50,761 nt of DNA, taken from contig CAIYYI010000679.1 of the NCBI GenBank assembly GCA_903930345.1, positions 1-50,761 on the forward strand, written 5' to 3'. The notes below the pieces were generated by a model. The model saw only the letters and a list, made by a program, of their open reading frames with translations, was not told where the DNA came from and did not search any database. Both the position numbers and the translations under genes were made by a program. This document shows, in pieces, positions 1-8,069 of this stretch (the stretch's first letter is position 1; each line of letters opens with the position of its first letter). Source of the stretch: an uncultured Verrucomicrobiota bacterium (GTDB taxonomy: Bacteria > Verrucomicrobiota > Verrucomicrobiia > Limisphaerales > CAIYYI01).

Positions 1-92
1 AAGTGGTGGACGCCGCCAACTGGGAGGAGCTGCAAAAGACCGCCAGCGCCTGGACGGCGGCGGTCAAACTGGCCCGCGAGAAAAAATCCTGA
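1..92 (+). CDS. 3' end of an unidentified gene
   Basis: The only open frame here that ends cleanly stops with TGA at 90-92 and reads about 29 residues (VVDAANWEELQKTASAWTAA and then VKLAREKKS). The gene begins before the window. The amphipathic, Lys/Arg-rich helical end resembles the C-terminus of small TIM-barrel aldolases such as KDPG/KHG aldolase, but the fragment is too short to assign a family, so that is only a guess. Confidence 0.4.
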   Translation, partial: VVDAANWEELQKTASAWTAAVKLAREKKS

Positions 93-196
93 CCGCCCTC
101 GAATCTGTTCCCCATGGGGGTGGGGGACTGTGGAAACCCCGCGCCGCGCGGCAGATTTGCTTTACGACGAACCGGGTGCCCGGTAGAGTTCTCCCC

Positions 197-814
197 ATGA
201 ACCCGCCGAAATATGTGGTGCGACGGGCCACCGTGGATGATTTGCCGCAGTTGATCTCACTGTGGAAGCTGGAGCGTCTCCCTTGGGAAAGCCTGGAAAA
301 ACGCTTCACTGAGTTCCAGGTGGTGGATGACCGGGCCGGCCATGTCCTTGGCGCCTTGGGGCTGCAAATCGTCTCCCACCAAGCCTGGCTGCACAGCGAG
401 GTTTTCCTGGAATTTGACAAAGCGGATGAGTTCCGTGAACTGCTCTGGCAACGGCTGCAATCCATCTCCCACAACTTCAGCCTGGTGCGGATCTGGACGC
501 TGGAGCGCTCCCCTTTCTGGCACGGCAACGGCTTCCACGTGGCCGGCAGCGATGAATGCGCCAAGCTGCCGGCGACCTTTGGCGACGCGCATGCCGAATG
601 GTATGTGCTGCAGTTGCGCCAGGAGCATCCCCAGACCGCCTTGAATCCGGACAAGGAGCTCACCCTGTTCCGCGAAATGTCCCAGGTCGAGACCCGGCAG
701 ACTCTGGAGAAGGCGAAAGTCATGCGCCTGGTGGCCACCGTGCTGGCCTCCGTCCTGCTGATCAGCGTGGTCGCCATGCTGGTTTACCTGCTTCGGAAAA
801 TGCCGCCCCGCTAG
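197..814 (+). CDS. GNAT-like acetyltransferase domain protein with C-terminal membrane anchor
   Basis: The protein has about 205 residues from ATG 197; a GTG at 176 is an in-frame alternative. The N-terminal part (VVRRATVDDLPQLISLWKLE, then a hydrophobic strand LGALGLQIV) follows the first alpha/beta unit of GNAT N-acetyltransferases. The acetyl-CoA loop (R/QxxGxG/A) is not clear. One hydrophobic helix near the C-terminus (about residues 177-198, LVATVLASVLLISVVAMLVYLL) followed by basic residues predicts a tail-anchored membrane protein with the domain in the cytoplasm. The gene stands alone, 44 bp before the PQQ-propeller gene on the same strand. The substrate is unknown. The GNAT assignment rests on the N-terminal pattern and is moderate. 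Confidence 0.65.
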   Translation: MNPPKYVVRRATVDDLPQLISLWKLERLPWESLEKRFTEFQVVDDRAGHVLGALGLQIVSHQAWLHSEVFLEFDKADEFRELLWQRLQSISHNFSLVRIWTLERSPFWHGNGFHVAGSDECAKLPATFGDAHAEWYVLQLRQEHPQTALNPDKELTLFREMSQVETRQTLEKAKVMRLVATVLASVLLISVVAMLVYLLRKMPPR

Positions 815-858
815 CCCGGACGCCCGTCCTGCCCCCATTGAACCTTTCCCCCATCCTT

Positions 859-2079
859 ATGAAGCCCCTCAGGTTATTTCCCGTGCTCGCGGTCGCAACC
901 CTGCTGATTTCCCCCTGCCCGTTGGCGGCCGAAGATTGGCCCCGCTGGCGGGGGCCGAACCTGGATGGCATTTCGCGCGAGCAGGGCTGGAGCACCACCT
1001 GGCCCAAGGAAGGCCCCCCGGTGCTTTGGCGCGCCCAGGTCGGCATCGGCTTCTCCTCTTTCTCCGTCAGCCAGGGCCGGGCCTACACCCTCGGCAACAC
1101 CGCCAACCAGGACACCGTTTTCTGCTTCGACGCCGAAAAAGGTGCCCTGCTCTGGAAGCACACCTACCCCTGCGCCCTGCTCGCCAAGTATTACGAGGGC
1201 GGCCCCGGTTCCACCCCCACCTTGGATGGCGCGGAGGTTTACACCCTGAGCAAGATGGGCCACCTGTTCTGCTTCGCGGCGGATACGGGCAAAATCCTCT
1301 GGCAGCGGGATCTGGTCAAAGAGCACGGCGTGGCTGTTCCGCAATGGGGCTTTGCTGGCTCGCCGCTGGTGGATGGGATTCGGTTGATTCTCAATGTCGG
1401 CACCTCCGGCATGGCGGTGGATAAACGGGATGGCAAACTCATCTGGCTGACCGGCAAGGAAGCCGCCGCGTACTCCACCCCGGTGCCTTTCGTGGAAAAC
1501 GGCAAGGAGGCCGTGGCCATCTTTGCCGGCAAAGCCGTGGTCGCCCTGGACCGGGCCTCGGGCAGGGAATTTTGGCGGCAACCGTGGAAGACCAATTACG
1601 ACATCAACTCCGCCGATCCCATCCTCAGCGGCAACCGGGTCTTCCTCTCCTCCGGCTATGGCGCCGGGGGCGGATTGTTCGAGATCAATCAGGGGGTCAG
1701 CAAAGAGGTGTGGCGCAACAAGCACATGCGCAACCAGATCAACAGTTGCGTGCTGATCGGCGGCCACCTCTACGGCATCAGCGGCCAGGATGGCTCCCTC
1801 TCCAACCTCGCCTGCGAGGATCTGGCCACCGGAGAACTGAAGTGGAGCGCCAAAGCCGCCGGGTTTGGCTCCGTGACAGCGGCGGACGGCAAACTGATTG
1901 TGCTGAGCGACAAGGGGGAATTGATGGTGGCCCCGGCCTCGCCGGCGGGATTCAACCCCGTGGCCCGGGCCCAGGTGTTGAACGGCAAATGCTGGACCAC
2001 CCCGGTGCTGGCCAACGGCCGCATCTATTGCCGCAACGCCGCCGGCTCCGTGGTCTGCCTGGATGTGCGGCCGCGCTGA
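859..2079 (+). CDS. Secreted PQQ-like beta-propeller protein
   Basis: The protein has 406 residues from ATG 859. It starts with a signal peptide (basic MKPLR, hydrophobic core, cleavage near PLAAEDW). The mature start WPRWRGPNLDGIS is the hallmark of the planctomycete/verrucomicrobial PQQ-binding-like (BamB/quinoprotein-type) propellers. Blades recur as 'G.VYTLSKMGHLFCFAADTGKILWQRDL', 'VVALDRASGREFWRQ' and 'DLATGELKWSAK', each with the A-x-D-x-x-T/S-G-x-x-x-W PQQ motif. The members of this group usually have no demonstrated enzyme activity and may be periplasmic scaffold or binding proteins, so I do not name a substrate. The reading frame stays open upstream of 859, but the signal peptide fixes the start. 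A 44-bp spacing after the GNAT-like gene would allow co-transcription. Confidence 0.85.
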   Translation: MKPLRLFPVLAVATLLISPCPLAAEDWPRWRGPNLDGISREQGWSTTWPKEGPPVLWRAQVGIGFSSFSVSQGRAYTLGNTANQDTVFCFDAEKGALLWKHTYPCALLAKYYEGGPGSTPTLDGAEVYTLSKMGHLFCFAADTGKILWQRDLVKEHGVAVPQWGFAGSPLVDGIRLILNVGTSGMAVDKRDGKLIWLTGKEAAAYSTPVPFVENGKEAVAIFAGKAVVALDRASGREFWRQPWKTNYDINSADPILSGNRVFLSSGYGAGGGLFEINQGVSKEVWRNKHMRNQINSCVLIGGHLYGISGQDGSLSNLACEDLATGELKWSAKAAGFGSVTAADGKLIVLSDKGELMVAPASPAGFNPVARAQVLNGKCWTTPVLANGRIYCRNAAGSVVCLDVRPR

Positions 2080-2414
2080 TCATTGATGGGGCGCTATCGC
2101 AAAAGAGTCTGGTCATGATTTTGGCAGGCCGGGGTTCCATTGGTGGATTCACAAAACAGCCGAATATTCAGAGCCTATGAATGCGGAAAAACGGGAAGCA
2201 TGACAAGGGCTTGGGGTATAGGCTACCAAGGCGGTGACTAGGATAAAAACCGGCTGAGCATTTTACAGGGTTCGGCCATCCAGGCCCTGGTCGCAGGCCC
2301 GTGATTCATGGCCCCGGCGTCAGCAACAGGTGACAGGAGGACACAGTCATACGGACAGACTGGCGGCTGGTGACGGCGCGTCAAGCGGCAACCGCAAGGA
2401 AGCAGGCGCGGCGG
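2080..2414. other. Intergenic stretch between convergent genes, no gene seen
   Basis: This stretch has 335 bp between the ends of the PQQ and SGNH genes. I see no convincing ORF, RNA or strong terminator. The segment 2094-2112 (CTATCGCAAAAGAGTCTGG) is nearly repeated at 21364-21382 (CTATCGTAAAATAGTCCAG), which suggests a dispersed intergenic repeat. Confidence 0.5.
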
Positions 2415-4292
2415 TCACTGCTTGAACCAGATTTCCAGGAGCCGACCGATGATCTGGCAGCCCCGGTGGTTGGCATGCACGGCATCGCCCATGAACCAGC
2501 CGTAGGTCTTGCCGCTCTCCTGGATATACGCCCACCAGGGGCCGGTCATGTCAAAGAACGCGCATTTCTCCTCCGATGCGACCTTCCGCAGGTTGAAGCG
2601 GAAATTGTTGGTCGTCGTGTCAATCTCACGCGTGAATATCCGGATGTGCTCGTCGCGCACGGAGCCGAAGACGGGGGTCAGCAGGAGCACCTCGGTACCC
2701 GGCTTTTTGGCGCGGACCTGTTGCACAACGGAACGGACCGCCTCGGCATCACCACCGTTGGAAATGCCGCCGATGACCAGCAGATCCGGGTTGTGCCTCA
2801 GCACGTAGTCCTGGACGCGATTCTCCTCCCGGTAGTATTTGCAGCCGGTCGAGCTGCGGAGCGAGGCGATCTTGACGATTTTGCACTTGGGATAATCACG
2901 CATGAGCAGCAGCTCGAATGACGAGCCGGAGGTGTTGCCCATGATGCTGTCGCCCAGCAGCACCAGGCGTAGCTCGCCGCCGTCCCGCAGTTTGGCCATG
3001 GTTTTTGGAATATGCGCGAAGCGACCGGAAGGGGGCTGGTAACGGAGTGGGTCCATCCCCTCGTAGATCGCATCAATCCTTTCCAGCGTGCTCCGGCCAG
3101 CGAACGAATCAGCGACGCTGCCGTTGAGCAGGAAGCCACCCATTCGCATGGTGCCGGGGGAGGCGACTTTCAGGATGAGTTCATGTTCGGTTTTCCGGTC
3201 CAGGCCCCTGGCCAGGGAAACCGGCCGCATCGTCGGGCCGCTGACATCCCTGGGGGCGGCCAGTCGGCGGAAGTCCCCGCCATCAATGGCGTACTCGCAC
3301 TCGGGGGTGTCTTTGTCCGCCACGTCCAGGATGCCGATCTCTGAGCCTTTGAATTTCAACGTCAACCCCGCACCCGTTTCGGTGGCGACGAGAATGTGCC
3401 GGAATGGGCCAATCGGGCTGGCCTGTCCCGGTTTCCAATTACCGGACCGTTTGACCGCTGGGTCCTCGTACGCAATGATCCGGCCATTGTCATCCGTTCC
3501 TGGGAACAGCGGCGCGGGCAGCCGGGAGGGTTTGGGCTGGTCCGGGATGGGATTGGCGGCCATCAGAGCGTCCACGAATTTGGCGACTGCGTCGGCGTAG
3601 ATTTTGGCCCCCGCATCGGTCGGATTGACGCCATCGGCGGAAAACGCCGCGAAGGTGATCTCTCCGGCAATGATCTTTTCAGCCGCGTGGCGAGCCAGGT
3701 TCAGGCTGGGGATGCCGTAATGCGCGGCGATTTCTTCGCTGATCCGGACATACTCGGGGGTCCGGCCCGCCTGGTATGCCTGGAGCATCTCGGGGGTCAG
3801 GGTGTAAACCAGGATCTGGCTGTGGGTGGCCCGATAGAGGATGATCTGGCGGACCAACCCTTCGAGCGAGGTTTTCACCTGTTCGAGGTCGGCGCTCCGG
3901 TCATCCGCCGCGAAATCAAGGATCGCCAGGTGGCCGCTGGCGATCACCTCGCCGAAGACGGGCTGGCCCCGGCTGCAACGGTAGAGGCCAAACCAACTGC
4001 CGCCCGGCTGCGTGTGCCGCGTCTCGATCAGGGCCGCCTCCGGAAAATGCTTTTTCAAGCCCTTCACCATCTGGGCGGAATAGCGCAGGTTCGCATCTTT
4101 CAGGCCGGTGCCGGCCAGCACCGAGTTGCCGAGGAAGAAGAGGTACTGGTTGCCGACGGTGTTGGCCCTGAAAAAATGCCGGCTGTTGGGAATGCCGTCC
4201 CGCACCTGGTAAAAATCCACTGCCCCGGCCTGCCACCCCATCCAGGTGCTGATCAGGGCGCAATAAAGCGTTGTCTTCAATGTTGTTGTCAT
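2415..4292 (-). CDS. Secreted protein with two tandem SGNH/GDSL hydrolase domains
   Basis: The protein has about 625 residues from ATG 4292; a GTG at 4307 is in frame. A signal peptide (MTTTLKTTLYCALISTWMGW, cleavage near QAGA) precedes two SGNH units. Unit 1 has the block I serine motif FFLGNSVLAGTG and a block V-like ADGVNPTDAG in which the usual Asp-x-x-His is degenerate. A central beta-rich domain (about residues 255-395) separates it from unit 2, which has GDSIMGNTSGS, the block III Asn in GGISNGGD and a canonical block V GDAVHANHRG. Unit 2 therefore keeps a full Ser/Asn/Asp/His set, whereas unit 1 may be a carbohydrate-recognition or weakened esterase unit. The family commonly removes acetyl groups from plant polysaccharides such as xylan. 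It is preceded 30 bp upstream by the DUF4886 gene and lies near a GH10 gene, which supports a role in acetylated xylan use. Confidence 0.8.
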   Translation of the reverse strand: MTTTLKTTLYCALISTWMGWQAGAVDFYQVRDGIPNSRHFFRANTVGNQYLFFLGNSVLAGTGLKDANLRYSAQMVKGLKKHFPEAALIETRHTQPGGSWFGLYRCSRGQPVFGEVIASGHLAILDFAADDRSADLEQVKTSLEGLVRQIILYRATHSQILVYTLTPEMLQAYQAGRTPEYVRISEEIAAHYGIPSLNLARHAAEKIIAGEITFAAFSADGVNPTDAGAKIYADAVAKFVDALMAANPIPDQPKPSRLPAPLFPGTDDNGRIIAYEDPAVKRSGNWKPGQASPIGPFRHILVATETGAGLTLKFKGSEIGILDVADKDTPECEYAIDGGDFRRLAAPRDVSGPTMRPVSLARGLDRKTEHELILKVASPGTMRMGGFLLNGSVADSFAGRSTLERIDAIYEGMDPLRYQPPSGRFAHIPKTMAKLRDGGELRLVLLGDSIMGNTSGSSFELLLMRDYPKCKIVKIASLRSSTGCKYYREENRVQDYVLRHNPDLLVIGGISNGGDAEAVRSVVQQVRAKKPGTEVLLLTPVFGSVRDEHIRIFTREIDTTTNNFRFNLRKVASEEKCAFFDMTGPWWAYIQESGKTYGWFMGDAVHANHRGCQIIGRLLEIWFKQ

Positions 4293-4322
4293 AAATACGA
4301 TTCCCACCTCAACCGCCGGAAC

Positions 4323-5339
4323 TCATTTCAGGCGGACCCCGGTTGATCCGGATTTGGCGGGCTCAGGCATGCGCGGCGTCACCGTCCTGGCCTGGGCATT
4401 GGCCACCGCCTGATGCGCCGTTTCCTGGAGAAACCGGGCATAGGCGGGCTCAAGGCCCGGCGGAACGAACGCGTTGCCCACGGTGGTTTTGCCGAAAAGC
4501 ACCTCGTAAAAAACACAGGCTCCCAGATATTCGCCGGCCTTCCCGGCATGGTGTCCATCCATGCTCAGCGTCACCCGGCCATCCGCCTGCTTCTTCCACT
4601 GCCAGCCCACGTGCAACGAATGTGTCTGGTCCGGCAAACCGGGGGCTTGGGCATTCTTGAAGTCAAATTTCCGGTCCGGCTGGTAGCCCCATTTCGGATC
4701 AGTGTCGGCCAGATGGAAGGCGTCACCCACCGGAATCAGGCGCGTCCTCAATTCCGCGGCTACACCCGTGTAAGCATGGGTGAGGCCCTGATACATCGCC
4801 TCCCAGGTGCCTGGCTCCCCCGCTTTCGGCGTCTTGACGGCAAACCTCGAGTCGTCGCAGCGATAAGCCCAGGTCTGATGCACCAGAACCTCCGCCCGGG
4901 GCGCGTACCGTTTGATGTAGGCATGAAGCTGCCTGGCGTAAGGCCGGTACGTGGCGGGATCATGGCTGCGAATGCTGGCCTGCTGGATGGTCACGCAGTC
5001 CCATGGCTCAGCCAGCAACTCTTGTTTCAAGCTGCGTTTCGTGCCATAGAAACCGCCCTTGTCCTGCGGATCTTTCTCGTGCAGCTCCGCCTTCTCCCAA
5101 TGCTGTGCCATCGTGGCGCCGCCGATCACCGCCGGGTGATGGACCAGCACATCGCCTGCGGATGAAGCCAGGCTCCCCAGGAACCGGGTGGCATTCTGGG
5201 AAAAGCTGTTGCCGACCGTCAGCAAACGAACCGTTTTGACCGGCCTGGCCTCCGCCGCGCCTTCCGCCGCGACCGTGCGCCACGGAGAGTTCAGCAGCAT
5301 CAGGGCCACCAAGAGGAATGTGTATCGGAGGGTGCTCAT
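4323..5339 (-). CDS. Secreted DUF4886-type SGNH-like protein
   Basis: The protein has 338 residues from ATG 5339, chosen because it begins a clear signal peptide (MSTLRYTFLLVALMLLNSPW, cleavage near TVAAEG). The mature protein opens with VRLLTVGNSFSQNATRFLGS, the serine block of DUF4886, an SGNH-hydrolase-like family. Later come IQQASIRSHD and a C-terminal MDGHHAGKAGEYLGACVFYE with a D-x-x-H catalytic dyad. The active site looks complete, so a secreted esterase or deacetylase acting on polysaccharide is likely; the substrate is not visible. It probably forms a transcription unit with the double-SGNH gene 30 bp downstream and possibly with the GH10 gene upstream (148-bp gap). Confidence 0.8.
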   Translation of the reverse strand: MSTLRYTFLLVALMLLNSPWRTVAAEGAAEARPVKTVRLLTVGNSFSQNATRFLGSLASSAGDVLVHHPAVIGGATMAQHWEKAELHEKDPQDKGGFYGTKRSLKQELLAEPWDCVTIQQASIRSHDPATYRPYARQLHAYIKRYAPRAEVLVHQTWAYRCDDSRFAVKTPKAGEPGTWEAMYQGLTHAYTGVAAELRTRLIPVGDAFHLADTDPKWGYQPDRKFDFKNAQAPGLPDQTHSLHVGWQWKKQADGRVTLSMDGHHAGKAGEYLGACVFYEVLFGKTTVGNAFVPPGLEPAYARFLQETAHQAVANAQARTVTPRMPEPAKSGSTGVRLK

Positions 5340-5487
5340 GATTGGGTGAGGATGAGGATTCCTGCTGCAGAGCGCGCTGCCACCGCACCTCACAACCGCG
5401 TGACCGGTGGGGCGGGAGGCAGCGGTGAAACCGCTTGGGCGGTGCAAAATCGGGAGCTGGCTTTTCATGGTAAAGGGTGGTTCTGCC

Positions 5488-6864
5488 TTACGGGAGTTTC
5501 AGCGTGGCGCGGCTCAGGCCGGCACCGCTCCTGAGGGCGACGGGAAACTCTCGTTTGCCGTCCCTCGTGATGACCGCAACCGTGTATTGGCCATGGAAAC
5601 CCCGGAAGCCGGCCTTGCCGGCGGCGTCGGTTTTGAGCGTGAGCCGGGTTTTCCATTGCTGGTTGATGAGGCGATCCAGCTCGCGGTAGGCGGGCTTGGG
5701 ATTGAAGTCCGCCTCCACCAGCCCTCCTTTGGCCTCGTTCTCGCCCTTGACGGCGGTGCCGTCGCCCAGGTTCCACCAGGTGATGCCCGCCATCCGAGGG
5801 GTGGCAAACCAGAGCCGGTAGTGATCACTCACCACCTCGGCCTGCAAGGCATCGCCTCCCTCGCCCGCCGATGGCAGGGTGATTTCCGTGACATACAAAG
5901 GCAGGTTGAACTGCCCGAACTGCTCGTAAACATCCAGCAGTTTGACCGGGTCGCACTTGGGATCGACCAAGAAGCTGTCCAGATGCTGACGGCGGAAATA
6001 GTGGTATTGGAAACCGATTCCCCGGATCGCGGCTCCCTGTTCCAGCAGCGATTTGATCTGGGCGTAGTAGGGGTTCTTCTCGGCCGGCAGAAAATTGAAC
6101 GGCGAGGTCACCTCATTGATCATCAACCGGGTGTTGGCGGGGAACAGCGGCGCAGCCTCGGCAAAAGCCCACCGCACATATTCCCGGTCGGGCGTGAAGA
6201 GCGGATAAGTCTTCGGGCAAACCAACGATTCATTGACCACATCCCAGATGCCAATCTTGTCCGCGAACCGGCTGGTGATTTCGCGGAAGCGCTTGCGATA
6301 CAGTTCCCGCAGTGCGTCGGCATCCTTGGGCAGCCAGGCTGGATTGTAGGCGTGCCAGAGCAAAGGGTGGCCCTTGAGGGTGACGCCATTCGTAGCGGCC
6401 CAGGGGAGAAAGCGGTCCGGGGGGGGACGCCGCCAGATGTCGCGCGCCGGTTCGGCGTAGCGCAGCTCGCCCTTGGACGGTTCAGTGCCCTCCCAGTAGA
6501 AAGGCACAGTGGCAAAGTTGAACAACTTTAAAAAAGCCTCTTCGTACCGGCGGTTTTTCTCCGGAGTGTCAAGCTGCCCGAGCACGAACGCGTTGCACCC
6601 GAAAAGGAATTCGTGAGACTGCTGACGCACCTCGAGCGTGGCATTCGCCACGGGCCGACCGGCCACATCCACCACCGTAATCGCAGAATCCCCTTTGCGA
6701 TGCTTCTCGATGTTGCGCTCAATGCGCTCGTTCACAGCCGATGCGCGCCAGCGCTGGCGGTAGGCGTCAGGGGTTTGGCACCGGCCATCCAGCAGCCCGG
6801 CCAGCAAGGTTCCCAGTGCCAGCGGCACCGCCAGCCAGCCCGTCAGTGATGGAGTCGTTTTCAT
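5488..6864 (-). CDS. Secreted GH10 endo-beta-1,4-xylanase-like glycoside hydrolase
   Basis: The protein has 458 residues from ATG 6864, where a signal peptide (MKTTPSLTGWLAVPLALGTL) begins. GH10 landmarks are present in order: the substrate-site block LKGHPLLWHAYNPAWL, the acid/base Glu in IWDVVNESLV, IGFQYHYFRR, the nucleophile Glu in PLYVTEITLPS, and MAGITWWNLGD. An N-terminal segment (about residues 60-95, VVDVAGRPVANATLEVRQQ) resembles a small beta-sandwich seen in verrucomicrobial GH10 proteins. A C-terminal tail after 'AYRELDRLINQQW' forms another beta-rich unit (KTRLTLKTDAAGKAGFRGFH). The enzyme should cleave the xylan backbone outside the cytoplasm. With the two esterase-like genes downstream it looks like a small xylan locus. 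Confidence 0.88.
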   Translation of the reverse strand: MKTTPSLTGWLAVPLALGTLLAGLLDGRCQTPDAYRQRWRASAVNERIERNIEKHRKGDSAITVVDVAGRPVANATLEVRQQSHEFLFGCNAFVLGQLDTPEKNRRYEEAFLKLFNFATVPFYWEGTEPSKGELRYAEPARDIWRRPPPDRFLPWAATNGVTLKGHPLLWHAYNPAWLPKDADALRELYRKRFREITSRFADKIGIWDVVNESLVCPKTYPLFTPDREYVRWAFAEAAPLFPANTRLMINEVTSPFNFLPAEKNPYYAQIKSLLEQGAAIRGIGFQYHYFRRQHLDSFLVDPKCDPVKLLDVYEQFGQFNLPLYVTEITLPSAGEGGDALQAEVVSDHYRLWFATPRMAGITWWNLGDGTAVKGENEAKGGLVEADFNPKPAYRELDRLINQQWKTRLTLKTDAAGKAGFRGFHGQYTVAVITRDGKREFPVALRSGAGLSRATLKLP

Positions 6865-7065
6865 AACCAGGTTTGGCGTTGTTGCCTGCCCTGACCGGAA
6901 AGGAACCTTGAGGACGTGTCTTTTGTCGCAGTGGATCACCCGCGTGATTATGGGGAATCCGTAACCCGTTGTCAAAGCGCACTTCCGAGACATGCGAAAC
7001 CCGTTTCTGTTCTTCAATGAGCGGGCCGGGGCACCACGTCAAATCCGGCAACTGTCCCGCCCGAA

Positions 7066-7094
7066 GACCATGGAATGTTATAAGATAATATAAT
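7066..7094 (+). promoter_or_regulatory. Possible promoter of the YecH-like gene
   Basis: A perfect TATAAT at 7089-7094 lies in a short AT-rich island (TTATAAGATAATATAAT) about 50 bp before the ATG at 7144. No good -35 box is present (GACCAT at the expected place), so the promoter is weak or activator-dependent. Confidence 0.35.
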
Positions 7095-7143
7095 GACACA
7101 TTTAGCTTTTCCAATGCCAGTGCGATCGGCTAGAAATAGCGTC

Positions 7144-7383
7144 ATGGAACAGATTCACGGACACGATGTCATGCAAATGATGCTGCAGTCGGGCAAGGGC
7201 TATACCCGGGCTGCTCTGCTGGCCGATATTGTCGCCAAATTCGGGGCCGACACACGCTTTTTCACCTGCTCAGCCGAGGACCTCACTGCCGAAGGCATCA
7301 TTGATTTCCTCCAGGCCAAAGGCAAATTCGTGCCTTGCGAGACGGGTTTCCAGACTTCCGCCGACCTGATGTGCAAACATTAA
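7144..7383 (+). CDS. YecH-family (DUF2492) small putative metal-binding protein
   Basis: The protein has 79 residues from ATG 7144; an upstream in-frame ATG at 7093 would add a non-conserved leader that overlaps the likely -10 box. The sequence follows the YecH family closely: IHGHDVMQMMLQSGKGYT, KFGADTRFFTCSAEDLTAEG, FLQAKGKFVPCETGF and a C-terminal MCKH. Conserved His/Cys residues (HGH, TCSAE, CKH) suggest metal binding, but the family has no proven function. It is a single gene with its own promoter, divergent from the GH10 gene. Confidence 0.82.
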   Translation: MEQIHGHDVMQMMLQSGKGYTRAALLADIVAKFGADTRFFTCSAEDLTAEGIIDFLQAKGKFVPCETGFQTSADLMCKH

Positions 7384-7417
7384 GGGTGCGTTTGGCCATC
7401 CTGCCGCCGGTTCTTTT

Positions 7418-7505
7418 CAACCGCGAATGGACGAATTAACGCGAATGGAGGTGCTCGACCCCGCCGTTTGGTTCGGATTGGCGTCCATTGGTTAATTAGC
7501 GGTTG
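7418..7505. repeat. Imperfect inverted repeat in an otherwise gene-free stretch (7384-7675)
   Basis: Arm 7418-7446 (CAACCGCGAATGGACG and onward) pairs with 7477-7505 (ending ATTAGCGGTTG), with 22 of 29 positions complementary. The core ACCGCGAATGGAC occurs again at 21340-21352. It looks like a dispersed palindromic intergenic repeat. Nearby at 7540-7565 a CCCC-N4-GGGGAT followed by CCGCC weakly echoes the promoter box at 16901 but has the wrong spacing. Confidence 0.5.
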
Positions 7506-7675
7506 TCCTTCCAAACCCCGTTTTTCTCTGTGCACCCCTTGCGGGGATGCTGCCGCCCTGTGCCAGCCTGTGAGGAGAAAGATTGAGATCAATTGCGAAT
7601 GTTGATGCTCAAAACTGCCAGGCTTGTTTGGATTGGCTTTTATTCGTTCCCTGGGGTTATACTCCCTTGTCCAGA

Positions 7676-7993
7676 ATGAAAACCCTCCACGATTTGACGG
7701 CTGACAAGCTGGAAAGGGCTGACTCCCCCGCCCGGCAGGCGCTGCTGGCCATTCCCCTCGCCAACATTGACCGCTGGTTGTCCAACGGCCACACCGCTCC
7801 CCATCGCCTCGAACAATGGCGGCAGATTCTTCTCCGCGCCCAGGCGGATGAAGCGGGTTTTCGTGAGCTTTTAATCCTCCTGCGCGATCGCAGCGAGGCC
7901 ACCGGGCGATTGCTGGAATTCGCCCCATTTGCCGGGGTGTTGAGCCGGCAGGAACGTCGTCAAGCCGCTCCCGAATGCGCCTACAATTTCTAA
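7676..7993 (+). CDS. Hypothetical protein, 105 residues
   Basis: The protein starts at ATG 7676 and has no signal peptide or membrane helix. The composition is strongly helical (LTADKLERADSPARQALLAI, WLSNGHTAPHRLEQWRQILL, FRELLILLRDRSEATGRLLE). The phrase ANIDRWLSNGHTAPHRLEQW suggests a small helical cytoplasmic protein. I do not recognise a family. It precedes the URO-D gene by about 75 bp on the same strand and may be co-transcribed. Confidence 0.6.
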   Translation: MKTLHDLTADKLERADSPARQALLAIPLANIDRWLSNGHTAPHRLEQWRQILLRAQADEAGFRELLILLRDRSEATGRLLEFAPFAGVLSRQERRQAAPECAYNF

Positions 7994-8069
7994 CGCATCT
8001 GTTGGACTCGGTTTCCGCCATGGCACAGCCGATATGCCGCGAACTGAACCCCCCTCTATCCAACGAGCC

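Noticed and set aside
108..130. CCCCATGGGGGTGGGGG near the first genes as another promoter box
   Set aside because: Arm spacing does not match and the TACCGCC extension and -10 are missing.
5407..6531. Plus-strand frame of 374 codons across the GH10 gene
   Set aside because: It lies antisense to a gene with all GH10 motifs and has no recognisable family or start signal.
7540..7565. Fourth copy of the TCCCC-N6-GGGGA promoter box
   Set aside because: The arms are 4 bp apart instead of 6 and no -10 lies 16 bp downstream.
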